Assembly (NCBI GenBank): GCA_030747595.1
Contig: JASLKK010000002.1
Coordinates: 121,018 to 185,017, forward strand
DNA length: 64,000 nucleotides
Source: Acidimicrobiales bacterium
Lineage (GTDB): Bacteria; Actinomycetota; Acidimicrobiia; Acidimicrobiales; MedAcidi-G1
Direction: 5' to 3'
The position numbers were made by a program, and so were the translations under genes. The notes under the pieces were generated by a model, which was not told the origin of the DNA, did no database searches, and saw only the letters and a list, made by a program, of their open reading frames with translations. Shown here piece after piece: positions 24,100 through 30,945 of this stretch. Position 1 is the stretch's first letter. The number at the start of each line of letters is the position of its first letter.

Positions 24100-26031
24100 C
24101 TAGGGTTCGATGATGTTGTAGAAGCGGGGGAAGTCCGTCACGCAGGCGAACAGGGCCCGCAGCCGATCGGTCTTGCCCTCGGCAGTGATGGCGCCCTCGT
24201 CGAGCAGGCTGACACCCGTGGCATCCGTGGCGAAGAGCCGATTTAGCTGGCTCCGGTTGCCGTGCACCACCACATCGGCCGACGCGTGCGTGGCGCCGGG
24301 CAGTGAATGGAGGGTGCCGTTGGACAGTTCGAGGCGCACCGTGTTGTTCAATTCGCCCGTGTCATTGAGGTACCAGTCGACGGTCAGCGGGCCAATGGCC
24401 GCCGCGGCCACCCCGTCGAGAGACGCGGCCAGCAGGTCGAAGGCCTGCTGGAGGTCCATCCCCATGATCATCTCGGGCCGGGGACGGTTGATCGATTCGA
24501 TGGCGATGGAACCGTTGCGGAGCTCCTGGGCGCCGGTGAGGTATATGTCGCGCCACGGTCCGGCCTCGGCCCGGTAGGCCAGCTGTTCGAAGGCGTCGGC
24601 CTGAAGTAGCCGGGCCTCCTCATACGTCGGATCGGCGAACACCGCATGGCGCAGCACCTCCGCCACCCACCGGTGGTCACCGGCCTCGTAGGACTCGCGC
24701 GCCTTGGCCAGGAGTTGATCCATCCCGCCCATGAAGTCGACGTAGCGCCGACCGGCCTCCACGGGCTCGTAGGGGTCGAGGCTGGAAGGGTGTCCGTCGT
24801 AGAAGCCGATGTACCGCTGGTAGACGGCCCGCACGTTGTGGCTGACCGTGCCGTAGTAGCCGTGGCAGTGGTAATCGGCCCACAACCCGGGCGGCAGGTC
24901 GATGTTGGCCGAGATCTCATTGGGTGAGTAGCCGAGATTGATGAGCCGCATGGACTGGTCGTGGAGCCAGCGGTAGAGGTCCCGCTGACGGGTCAGGTAG
25001 CCGTTGACGGCCTCGGCGCCCCAGTGTGGCCAGCCGTGGCTGGCGAACACCACGTCAGACACGTCCCCCCAGCGGTCCATGGCTTCGTCGATGTAACGGC
25101 TCCACATGAGCGTGTCGCGCACCAGGGCGCCGCGCAGGGTGAGCACGTTGTGCATGGTGCCGGTGCAGTTCTCGGCCATGCACAGGGCCCGGTAGTCCGG
25201 GAAGTAGAAGTGCATCTCGGCTGGCGCCTCGGATTCGGGCGTGAGCTGGAACTCGATCCGGACGCCGTCGAGCACCAACTCCTGGCCGGTCTCGGTGATT
25301 TCGATGGTGGGCGGCACGAGGGACGACGATCCGGTGGGTACGCCCTTGCCTAGACCCTGGTCGACGTGCCCGTGCTCGTCCCAGTCGAGGAGCATCCCGA
25401 ACTGGTACATGGCCCGGCGTCCCATGGCCGGCCCGGCCAGCAGGTTCTCGGAGACGGCCTCCTTGACGAACCCCTCGGGGGCCACGATGGGCACCTCGCC
25501 GGCATCGATCCGCTCTTGGGAGACCACGCCGAGGATTCCGCCGAAGTGATCCATGTGGGAGTGGGTGTAGATGATGGCGGTGACCGGACGTTCGCCGAGC
25601 TGCTCGGTGACCAGCTCGAAGGCGGCCCGGGCCGTCTCCGTGGTCGTGAGAGGATCGATTACCACCCACCCTTCGTGACCCCGGATAAAGGTCACAGTCG
25701 AGGTGTCGAACCCGCGCACTTGGTAGAAGCCGTCGATCACCTCGTAGAGGCCGTGCTGGGCGTTGAATCCGGCCTGACGCCACAACGAAGGGTTGACGGT
25801 GTCGGGGCAGGGTCCGTGGACGAAGTCCGACTTCGAGAGATCCCAGCTGATGGGCAGCCACGGGTTGGGTTCGATCTTGTCGATGACCGGATCGGTCCGG
25901 GTGGCTATGAAGCCCCGAGCCACGTCCGCGGCGTCGGTGCCGTCGTCGGGTGGCAGCGAGGCGGCGAAGGCCTCGAGGTCGGTACGGGTCTGGGCGGCGG
26001 CCGGCTTATGGGCGCGCGGGTCGTCGGTCAT
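24100..26031 (-). CDS. Alkyl sulfatase, metallo-beta-lactamase fold (SdsA1/BDS1-like)
   Basis: A 643-residue enzyme with three recognisable parts. The metallo-beta-lactamase domain contains THSHMDHFGG (binuclear zinc, about residue 155-165) and a MAENCTGTMHNVLT metal region. A helical dimerisation region follows (about 330-520, EARLLQADAFEQLAYRAEAGPWRDIYL). The end is an SCP2-like domain (about 530-640, VDWYLNDTGELNNTVRLELSNGTL) that in SdsA1 shields the alkyl chain. It hydrolyses primary or secondary alkyl sulfates, yielding an alcohol and sulfate. There is no clear secretion signal, so it probably works in the cytosol. It is convergent with the CoA-transferase gene and 53 nt after the acyl-CoA dehydrogenase gene on the same strand. 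Confidence 0.9.
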   Translation of the reverse strand: MTDDPRAHKPAAAQTRTDLEAFAASLPPDDGTDAADVARGFIATRTDPVIDKIEPNPWLPISWDLSKSDFVHGPCPDTVNPSLWRQAGFNAQHGLYEVIDGFYQVRGFDTSTVTFIRGHEGWVVIDPLTTTETARAAFELVTEQLGERPVTAIIYTHSHMDHFGGILGVVSQERIDAGEVPIVAPEGFVKEAVSENLLAGPAMGRRAMYQFGMLLDWDEHGHVDQGLGKGVPTGSSSLVPPTIEITETGQELVLDGVRIEFQLTPESEAPAEMHFYFPDYRALCMAENCTGTMHNVLTLRGALVRDTLMWSRYIDEAMDRWGDVSDVVFASHGWPHWGAEAVNGYLTRQRDLYRWLHDQSMRLINLGYSPNEISANIDLPPGLWADYHCHGYYGTVSHNVRAVYQRYIGFYDGHPSSLDPYEPVEAGRRYVDFMGGMDQLLAKARESYEAGDHRWVAEVLRHAVFADPTYEEARLLQADAFEQLAYRAEAGPWRDIYLTGAQELRNGSIAIESINRPRPEMIMGMDLQQAFDLLAASLDGVAAAAIGPLTVDWYLNDTGELNNTVRLELSNGTLHSLPGATHASADVVVHGNRSQLNRLFATDATGVSLLDEGAITAEGKTDRLRALFACVTDFPRFYNIIEP

Positions 26032-26084
26032 CGGGGTCTCTATTCCTGTGGCTGGGCGGAGCAGGTCGGTGGCGGGCTAGAGGA

Positions 26085-27407
26085 TCAGGGTCCGGCGAAC
26101 ACCGGGCCGGTGTGCGAGGTCATAGGGATGTCGCCGGGGCCGTCCTGGTAGCGGTTCAGTTCGAAGCGGGCCACCACGAAGTGGTGTACCTCGTCGGGGC
26201 CGTCAGCTAGGCGAAGCGTGCGCTGTTGGGTGTACATGGCGGCCAGCGGCGTCCACTGGGAGACACCGGTGGCGCCGTGAATCTGTATGGCGGCGTCGAT
26301 GATTTGGCAGACCTTCTCGGGCACCATGGCCTTCACGGCGCTGATCCAGACCCGGGCTTCGGCGTTGCCCATGGTGTCCATGGCCTTGGCGGCGCGAAGC
26401 ACCATGAGTCGCATGGCCTCGATCTCGATGCGGGCCCGGGCGATGACCTCCATATTCTTGCCCAGGTGAGAGATGGTCTTGCCGAAGGCCTCGCGGTGGA
26501 GCCCCCGTCGACACATCAACTCGATGGCCCGCTCGGCAGCACCGATGGATCGCATGCAGTGGTGGATGCGACCGGGCCCGAGGCGTAGCTGGGAGATCTC
26601 GAAGCCCCGTCCCTCGCCGAGCAGGAGGTTGGCGGCCGGCACCCGGGCGTCCTTGAACGTTATGTGCATGTGACCGTGGGGGGCGTCGTCATCACCGAAC
26701 ACCTGCATGGGGTGGTCGATGGTGACCCCGGGGGTGTCGATGGGGACCAGGATCTGCGACTGGCGGCGGTGCGGGGGTCCGTCGGGGCTGGTCTGGACCA
26801 TGGTGATCATCACCTTGCAGCGGGGGTCGCCGGCGCCAGAGATGTAGTACTTGGTGCCGTTAATGACCCACTCGTCGCCGTCTAGTACGGCCTGGCAGGC
26901 AATGTTCTTGGCGTCTGAGGAGGCCAGATCGGGTTCGGTCATGGCGTACGCCGAGCGAATCTCGCCGTTGAGTAGCGGCTCGAGCCACTGCTTCTTCTGT
27001 TCGGGGGTGCCGACCCGTTCGATGACCTCCATGTTTCCGGTGTCGGGGGCCGAGCAGTTCATGCTCTGGGAGGCCAGCGGGTTCTTACCCAATTCGGAGG
27101 CGATGTAGGCGTAGTCCAAGTTGGACAGGCCCTCTCCGGTTTCGGCGTCGGGGAGGAAGAAATTCCACAGGCCGGCCTCGCGTGCCTTGACCTTGAGGGC
27201 TTCGATAATCTTGATCTGGCCGGGATGGTGACCCCAGTGCTCGGTGCGTTCGGTGCCCAGACGGTGGAACTTCAGGGTGACTGGTTCGATCTCCTCGGCG
27301 ATGAAGGCCTTCACCTGCTCGTAGAGCGGGCGGGCGCCGTCGGACATGCGCAGGTCGAGGGACGGATCGCTGGGATCTTCGATGTGGAGGCCGGGGCCGA
27401 TTGCCAT
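26085..27407 (-). CDS. Acyl-CoA dehydrogenase (ACAD10/11-like)
   Basis: A 440-residue flavoprotein that introduces a double bond into an acyl-CoA. AYAMTEPDLASSDAKNIAC carries the FAD-contact loop, EWVINGTKYYISGAGDPRC the central beta domain and IHGATGVSQWTPLAAMYTQQRTLRLADGPDEVH the C-terminal flavin contact. The ATG at 27407 is chosen because GGAGAA precedes it; an in-frame start at 27695 would overlap the divergent HD-domain gene. It may form an operon with the alkyl sulfatase, degrading the released alcohol after oxidation to an acid. The divergent gap to the HD-domain gene holds an inverted repeat. Confidence 0.9.
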   Translation of the reverse strand: MAIGPGLHIEDPSDPSLDLRMSDGARPLYEQVKAFIAEEIEPVTLKFHRLGTERTEHWGHHPGQIKIIEALKVKAREAGLWNFFLPDAETGEGLSNLDYAYIASELGKNPLASQSMNCSAPDTGNMEVIERVGTPEQKKQWLEPLLNGEIRSAYAMTEPDLASSDAKNIACQAVLDGDEWVINGTKYYISGAGDPRCKVMITMVQTSPDGPPHRRQSQILVPIDTPGVTIDHPMQVFGDDDAPHGHMHITFKDARVPAANLLLGEGRGFEISQLRLGPGRIHHCMRSIGAAERAIELMCRRGLHREAFGKTISHLGKNMEVIARARIEIEAMRLMVLRAAKAMDTMGNAEARVWISAVKAMVPEKVCQIIDAAIQIHGATGVSQWTPLAAMYTQQRTLRLADGPDEVHHFVVARFELNRYQDGPGDIPMTSHTGPVFAGP

Positions 27408-27455
27408 GGTGTTTCTCCGGGGGTGTGTGGGTTGGACGAACGGGTCGAACCTATT

Positions 27456-27483
27456 CCCGCTGGTCGCCGGGGTCCCCAGCGGG
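27456..27483. repeat. Inverted repeat before the HD-domain oxygenase gene
   Basis: CCCGCTGG (27456-27463) and CCAGCGGG (27476-27483) are perfect 8-nt arms around 12 nt, ending one base before the ATG at 27485. It may be an operator for the divergent pair or a hairpin that masks the ribosome-binding region. Confidence 0.45.
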
Positions 27484-27484
27484 C

Positions 27485-28051
27485 ATGATGCGCGACATGA
27501 AGGATCCGGTGCCTGATCAGGTGCGGGCGCTGTTTGCCGCCCGGGGCCATGAGACCTACAGCGAGAGGGTGACGATGGCCGAACATGCCCGTCAGGCTGC
27601 GGCGTTGGCTCATGTCGCCGGCGCCGATGACGCCCTGGTGTTGGCTGCTCTACTGCACGACGTGGGGCACTTCCTGGACGAACCGGACTCGGCATTCGGG
27701 GTGACCGACCACGGGACGACCGGCGGGGCCTGGGTGGCCGTGCGCTTCGCGGACGGTGTGAGCGAGCCGGTACGCCTGCACGTGGCAGCCAAGCGGTACC
27801 GGTGCTTCGTGGACCCGGGCTATGAGGCCGAGTTGAGCCCGGCCTCGGTGGGGACCCTTCGACTGCAGGGTGGGCCTATGTCGGCCGTCGAGGCGGCGGC
27901 ATTTGAATCCGAGCCGTTCGCCGCCGCCGCACTCGCCGTTCGAGGCTGGGACGACGGTGGCAAGATCGACGGGAACCGGGTGGACGGGTTGGAGATCCCG
28001 CCGATTGAGCACTGGGAGTACCTGCTCGGTGCGCCGGAGCTGCGGCGATGA
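27485..28051 (+). CDS. HD-domain mixed-valent diiron oxygenase, PhnZ/TmpB type
   Basis: A 188-residue HD-domain protein of the phosphonate-degradation branch. Counting from the ATG at 27485 the likely metal ligands are H34, H58, D59, H76, H99 and D156; E27 and Y25 lie where PhnZ has its substrate Glu and lid Tyr (Y24, E27, from memory), though the Tyr is one position off. The family block LHVAAKRYRC is intact. PhnZ cleaves 1-hydroxy-2-aminoethylphosphonate to glycine and phosphate; TmpB cleaves the trimethylated analogue to glycine betaine and phosphate. It overlaps the dioxygenase gene as ATGA. ATGs at 27488 and 27497 are alternative starts. The trimethylated substrate is favoured here by the surrounding betaine genes, as an inference. 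Confidence 0.82.
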   Translation: MMRDMKDPVPDQVRALFAARGHETYSERVTMAEHARQAAALAHVAGADDALVLAALLHDVGHFLDEPDSAFGVTDHGTTGGAWVAVRFADGVSEPVRLHVAAKRYRCFVDPGYEAELSPASVGTLRLQGGPMSAVEAAAFESEPFAAAALAVRGWDDGGKIDGNRVDGLEIPPIEHWEYLLGAPELRR

Positions 28052-29184
28052 GCCTCCTCGGTGCCTCGGTCGGCCCGGCCGGCGACGTGGTCACCGTCGA
28101 GATGGCCGCCGGTCCGGTGCGGTTCCACGCCCTGTGGCTTAGGGACAACGCCCGGGACGAGGCGTCGCGTCACGGGGACAACGACCAGCGCCTCTTCGAC
28201 GTCACCGAGTTGGCAGACGAAGTCTCCGCAATGTCGGCTGAGGTGGTCGACGGTCGTCTGGTGGTGGCGTTCGGCCCTGATGGCGTGACCAGCGTCTATG
28301 ACGAGGTATGGCTGGAAGCCAATCGCTACGACGGTTCCGTGACCACATCATCTGGGCGACCGGTCTCCTGGGGGGCTGCCGACCTGTCGGTCCAGCGGCT
28401 GCCATGGACCGATCGGCAGGATCTCGAGGCGTGGCAGGCCATCACCAGGGCACTCGTGCGCGACGGCCTGGCCATCGTGGATGGCTTGGCCGTGGGGAAC
28501 GATGCTGAGGGGCCGGGCGCCACTGGCACGGGGGCGGACATCGTCGACGTGGCGAACCTGTGGGGCCCGGTCCGCGAGACCAACTACGGCGAGATCTTTC
28601 ACGTACGGGCCGAGGCCAACCCGACCAATCTGGCCTTCACGTCGCGGGCACTCAACGTGCACACCGACAACCCGTATCGCCGGCCGGTTCCCGGGTACCA
28701 GTTGCTGCACTGCCTAGTCGCCAGCGACGTGGGTGGGGTGACGGTACTGGTCGACGGCTTCCGGGCTGCCGAGTTGTTACGAGATGAGGAGCCGGGGGCC
28801 TTTGAACTGTTATCAACCCGCAGCGTGCCGTTCCGCTGGTCGGGAGACGGTTTCGATCTACGAAATCGGGGCCCGTTGATCGAGGTGGAGGAGGGTGGGC
28901 CCGAGGCAGGGGCCGTCCGGGCTGTCCGATACAACAACCGGTCAGCCGCACCGTTCGACCAGCCGTTCGACGAGATGACAGCCTTCTACGAGGCATTCCG
29001 GACCTTTGCCCAGATGCTGCATCGTGAGGATCTGGAGTACCGGTTCACTCTGGCGCCCGGAGAGTGCCTGGTGTTCGACAACGAACGGGTACTTCACGGC
29101 CGGCATGGTGAGGCCGATCCTGAGCGATATCTACAGGGCTGCTACCTCGATAGGGACTGGATCCACGGTCGACAACTGACTTGA
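28048..29184 (+). CDS. Fe(II)/2-oxoglutarate dioxygenase, TmpA/PhnY*-type (gamma-butyrobetaine hydroxylase-like)
   Basis: A 378-residue oxygenase of the butyrobetaine hydroxylase/TauD family. The small N-terminal domain has FHALWLRDNARDEASR and QRLFDV as in butyrobetaine hydroxylases, although the cysteines of the usual zinc site are missing. The iron triad is H205 and D207 (VHTDNPYRRPVPGYQLLHCL) and H350 (RVLHGR). The pair of this family with a PhnZ-type HD oxygenase is the known architecture for oxidative phosphonate breakdown: this enzyme hydroxylates C1 of 2-aminoethylphosphonate or its N-trimethyl form, and the HD enzyme cleaves the C-P bond. The 4-nt overlap with the HD gene supports joint action. 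No phn transporter or C-P lyase genes are near. Confidence 0.82.
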   Translation: MSLLGASVGPAGDVVTVEMAAGPVRFHALWLRDNARDEASRHGDNDQRLFDVTELADEVSAMSAEVVDGRLVVAFGPDGVTSVYDEVWLEANRYDGSVTTSSGRPVSWGAADLSVQRLPWTDRQDLEAWQAITRALVRDGLAIVDGLAVGNDAEGPGATGTGADIVDVANLWGPVRETNYGEIFHVRAEANPTNLAFTSRALNVHTDNPYRRPVPGYQLLHCLVASDVGGVTVLVDGFRAAELLRDEEPGAFELLSTRSVPFRWSGDGFDLRNRGPLIEVEEGGPEAGAVRAVRYNNRSAAPFDQPFDEMTAFYEAFRTFAQMLHREDLEYRFTLAPGECLVFDNERVLHGRHGEADPERYLQGCYLDRDWIHGRQLT

Positions 29185-29186
29185 AT

Positions 29187-29231
29187 CTAGAATCCTGTGC
29201 TACACGAGATATGTGAAACACAGGATTCTAG
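29187..29231. promoter_or_regulatory. 13-nt-arm inverted repeat upstream of the toxin-antitoxin pair
   Basis: CTAGAATCCTGTG (29187-29199) and CACAGGATTCTAG (29219-29231) are perfect complements around 19 nt. It starts three nt after the dioxygenase stop and ends 25 nt before the antitoxin start. It looks like an autoregulatory operator for a ribbon-helix-helix antitoxin and could also act as a terminator/hairpin for the upstream pair. Confidence 0.65.
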
Positions 29232-29255
29232 GGATTCGAGAAAGGAAGTCGACCC

Positions 29256-29492
29256 GTGGCAAACCTGACCCTGGCCGTTGACGATGACTTGTTACACCGG
29301 GCCCGGGTCCGGGCCGCCGAGGAAGGCACCTCGGTCAATGCCGTGGTTCGCGAACTTCTGACCGCCTACTCGGCTGCCGACCGGGTGGATGCGGCACGCC
29401 GCCGGCTCGTGGCCCTGTCGGTCTCCTCGGCGGCTGGTTCTGGCGGTCGACCCATCACCGGAGCGAGCCCCGATCCGGGCTGGAATACCTGA
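29256..29492 (+). CDS. Ribbon-helix-helix antitoxin (VapB-like)
   Basis: A 78-residue protein. ANLTLAVDDDLLHRARVRAAEEGTSVNAVVRELLTAYS is a ribbon-helix-helix DNA-binding domain: one beta strand, then two helices. The tail is basic then ends GASPDPGWNT and probably wraps the toxin. GTG at 29256 has GAAAGGAAG seven nt upstream. The last base overlaps the toxin ATG, the standard antitoxin-first arrangement. It would neutralise the PIN toxin and repress the operon at the palindrome just upstream. Confidence 0.82.
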   Translation: MANLTLAVDDDLLHRARVRAAEEGTSVNAVVRELLTAYSAADRVDAARRRLVALSVSSAAGSGGRPITGASPDPGWNT

Positions 29493-29929
29493 TGGCGGCT
29501 CGGACCTTCGTGGACGCCTCGATCCTGACCAGGCTGTTCGACGATGACGAGCCAGAACGTCAGGCCGCAGCCCGGGCGTCGATCGGGGCTACCGACGGCC
29601 CCGCGTTGGTCGTATCGGGTCCGGTATTGGCCGAGTTTCTGGAAGTCGTCACCACCCAGATGGCACGCCCCCTCTCGGCCATGGTGGCCCGGCGTGCCCT
29701 AGCGGAGTTGGCTGAACTCACCGTGGTACCCGCCGATGCCTCGCTTGTGCTGGCTGCTGCCGACGCGGCCGACGAGGTAGGCCTGAACATCCGTGATGCC
29801 CTGGCCGTGGAGGCCGCGGTGGTTGGCGGGTGCGACCGGATGGTCACCGAGGCAATGGCCCATGGCAGCCTCGTGCGTGGGGTCCGGGTTGAGGATCCAG
29901 CGGAGACGAACGGGAAACCACAAACATGA
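29492..29929 (+). CDS. vapC: PIN-domain ribonuclease toxin (VapC-like)
   Basis: A 145-residue PIN-domain protein. The acidic metal-binding set is visible: D8 in TFVDASIL, E48 in VLAEFLEV, D102 in NIRDALAVEAA and D115 in GGCDRMVTE. VapC toxins cut tRNA or rRNA when free of antitoxin. It is coupled to the antitoxin by a one-base overlap and to the next, metabolic gene by an ATGA overlap, so the toxin-antitoxin module is embedded in a catabolic transcription unit. No transposon or repeat boundary marks an insertion. Confidence 0.85.
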   Translation: MAARTFVDASILTRLFDDDEPERQAAARASIGATDGPALVVSGPVLAEFLEVVTTQMARPLSAMVARRALAELAELTVVPADASLVLAAADAADEVGLNIRDALAVEAAVVGGCDRMVTEAMAHGSLVRGVRVEDPAETNGKPQT

Positions 29930-30936
29930 CGACACTGGATGATCTGAACGCGACAGGGCTGACCCGCCACGACGTGGACGCCCACGGCACGCGTATCCAC
30001 GTGGCCGAGATGGGAGGTGATTCGGGGGTCGGCCCGTTGGTCTTGTTCGTTCACGGCTTCCCCGAATCGTGGTACTCGTGGCGGCACCAGCTACCGGCGG
30101 TCGCTGCCGCAGGCTTCCGGGCGGCAGCCATTGACGTGCGGGGCTACGGCTCGTCCGAAGCGCCCGACGCGATCGACGACTACCGGCTGGTCGACCTCGT
30201 CGGTGATTGCGTCGGGGTGGTAGAGGCCCTCGGGGCGACCGAGGCGGTGATCGTTGGCCACGACTGGGGATCGCCCATTGCCAGCACGGCAGCGCTCCTC
30301 CGACCCGACGTCTTTCGGGCGGTGGCACTCCTGAGCGTGGCCTACACCCCGCCCAACGAGTTCAGGCCCACCGACATCTTCCGGATGATGGGTGGTGACG
30401 ACATGTTCTACATCGAGTACTTCCAGGAACCCGGGGTAGCCGAAGCCGAGATCGGAACCGACCCGGCCCACTGGTTGGAGGGGATGATCTTCAGCGCCTC
30501 GGGCGACGCGCCGCCCCCGATGCCGGGAGCACCGGCTGGGTTTGCCGTAGCCCCGGGGGGCCGGCTGGACGACCGGTTCCACTATCCGGATGGCCCGTTG
30601 GCATGGCAGGACGCCGACGACATCGCCTTCTATGTTGGCGAGTTCGCCCGTGCCGGGTTCTCCGGCGGCCTCAACAGGTATCGCTGCGTGGACCACGACT
30701 GGGTCGACCTGCGGGCATGGCGTGAAGCTTCGATCCGGCAGCCCTCCCTCTACATCGGCGGGGAAAAGGACGGCCCCACGATCTGGGGAGCCGGGAGCAT
30801 CGCCCGCTACGGCGAGACCCTGCCCGGCCTGCATGACTCGGTGATCCTGCCCGGGGTAGGTCACTGGATGCAGCAGGAGGATGCGGTGGGCACCAACGCG
30901 GCGCTGCTGGACTTCCTGGCTTCGCTCACCATCTAG
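29926..30936 (+). CDS. Alpha/beta hydrolase, epoxide-hydrolase-like
   Basis: A 336-residue hydrolase. The oxyanion-hole motif HGFPESWYSWRHQ, nucleophile GHDWGSPIAS (Asp nucleophile, as in epoxide hydrolases and haloalkane dehalogenases) and the late GVGHWMQQE histidine are present. A lid domain rich in Pro and Gly (about 150-225) follows the nucleophile. Asp rather than Ser as nucleophile points to epoxide hydrolysis through an alkyl-enzyme. Start and VapC stop overlap as ATGA. Substrate is unknown; with a phosphonate pathway upstream, an epoxyphosphonate cannot be excluded but nothing in the sequence shows it. Confidence 0.85.
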   Translation: MTTLDDLNATGLTRHDVDAHGTRIHVAEMGGDSGVGPLVLFVHGFPESWYSWRHQLPAVAAAGFRAAAIDVRGYGSSEAPDAIDDYRLVDLVGDCVGVVEALGATEAVIVGHDWGSPIASTAALLRPDVFRAVALLSVAYTPPNEFRPTDIFRMMGGDDMFYIEYFQEPGVAEAEIGTDPAHWLEGMIFSASGDAPPPMPGAPAGFAVAPGGRLDDRFHYPDGPLAWQDADDIAFYVGEFARAGFSGGLNRYRCVDHDWVDLRAWREASIRQPSLYIGGEKDGPTIWGAGSIARYGETLPGLHDSVILPGVGHWMQQEDAVGTNAALLDFLASLTI

Positions 30937-30945
30937 GGTCCATTC

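Noticed and set aside
29256..29929. Toxin-antitoxin pair as part of a genomic island or transposon
   Set aside because: No transposase, integrase, flanking tRNA or terminal repeats were seen, and the base composition matches the surroundings.
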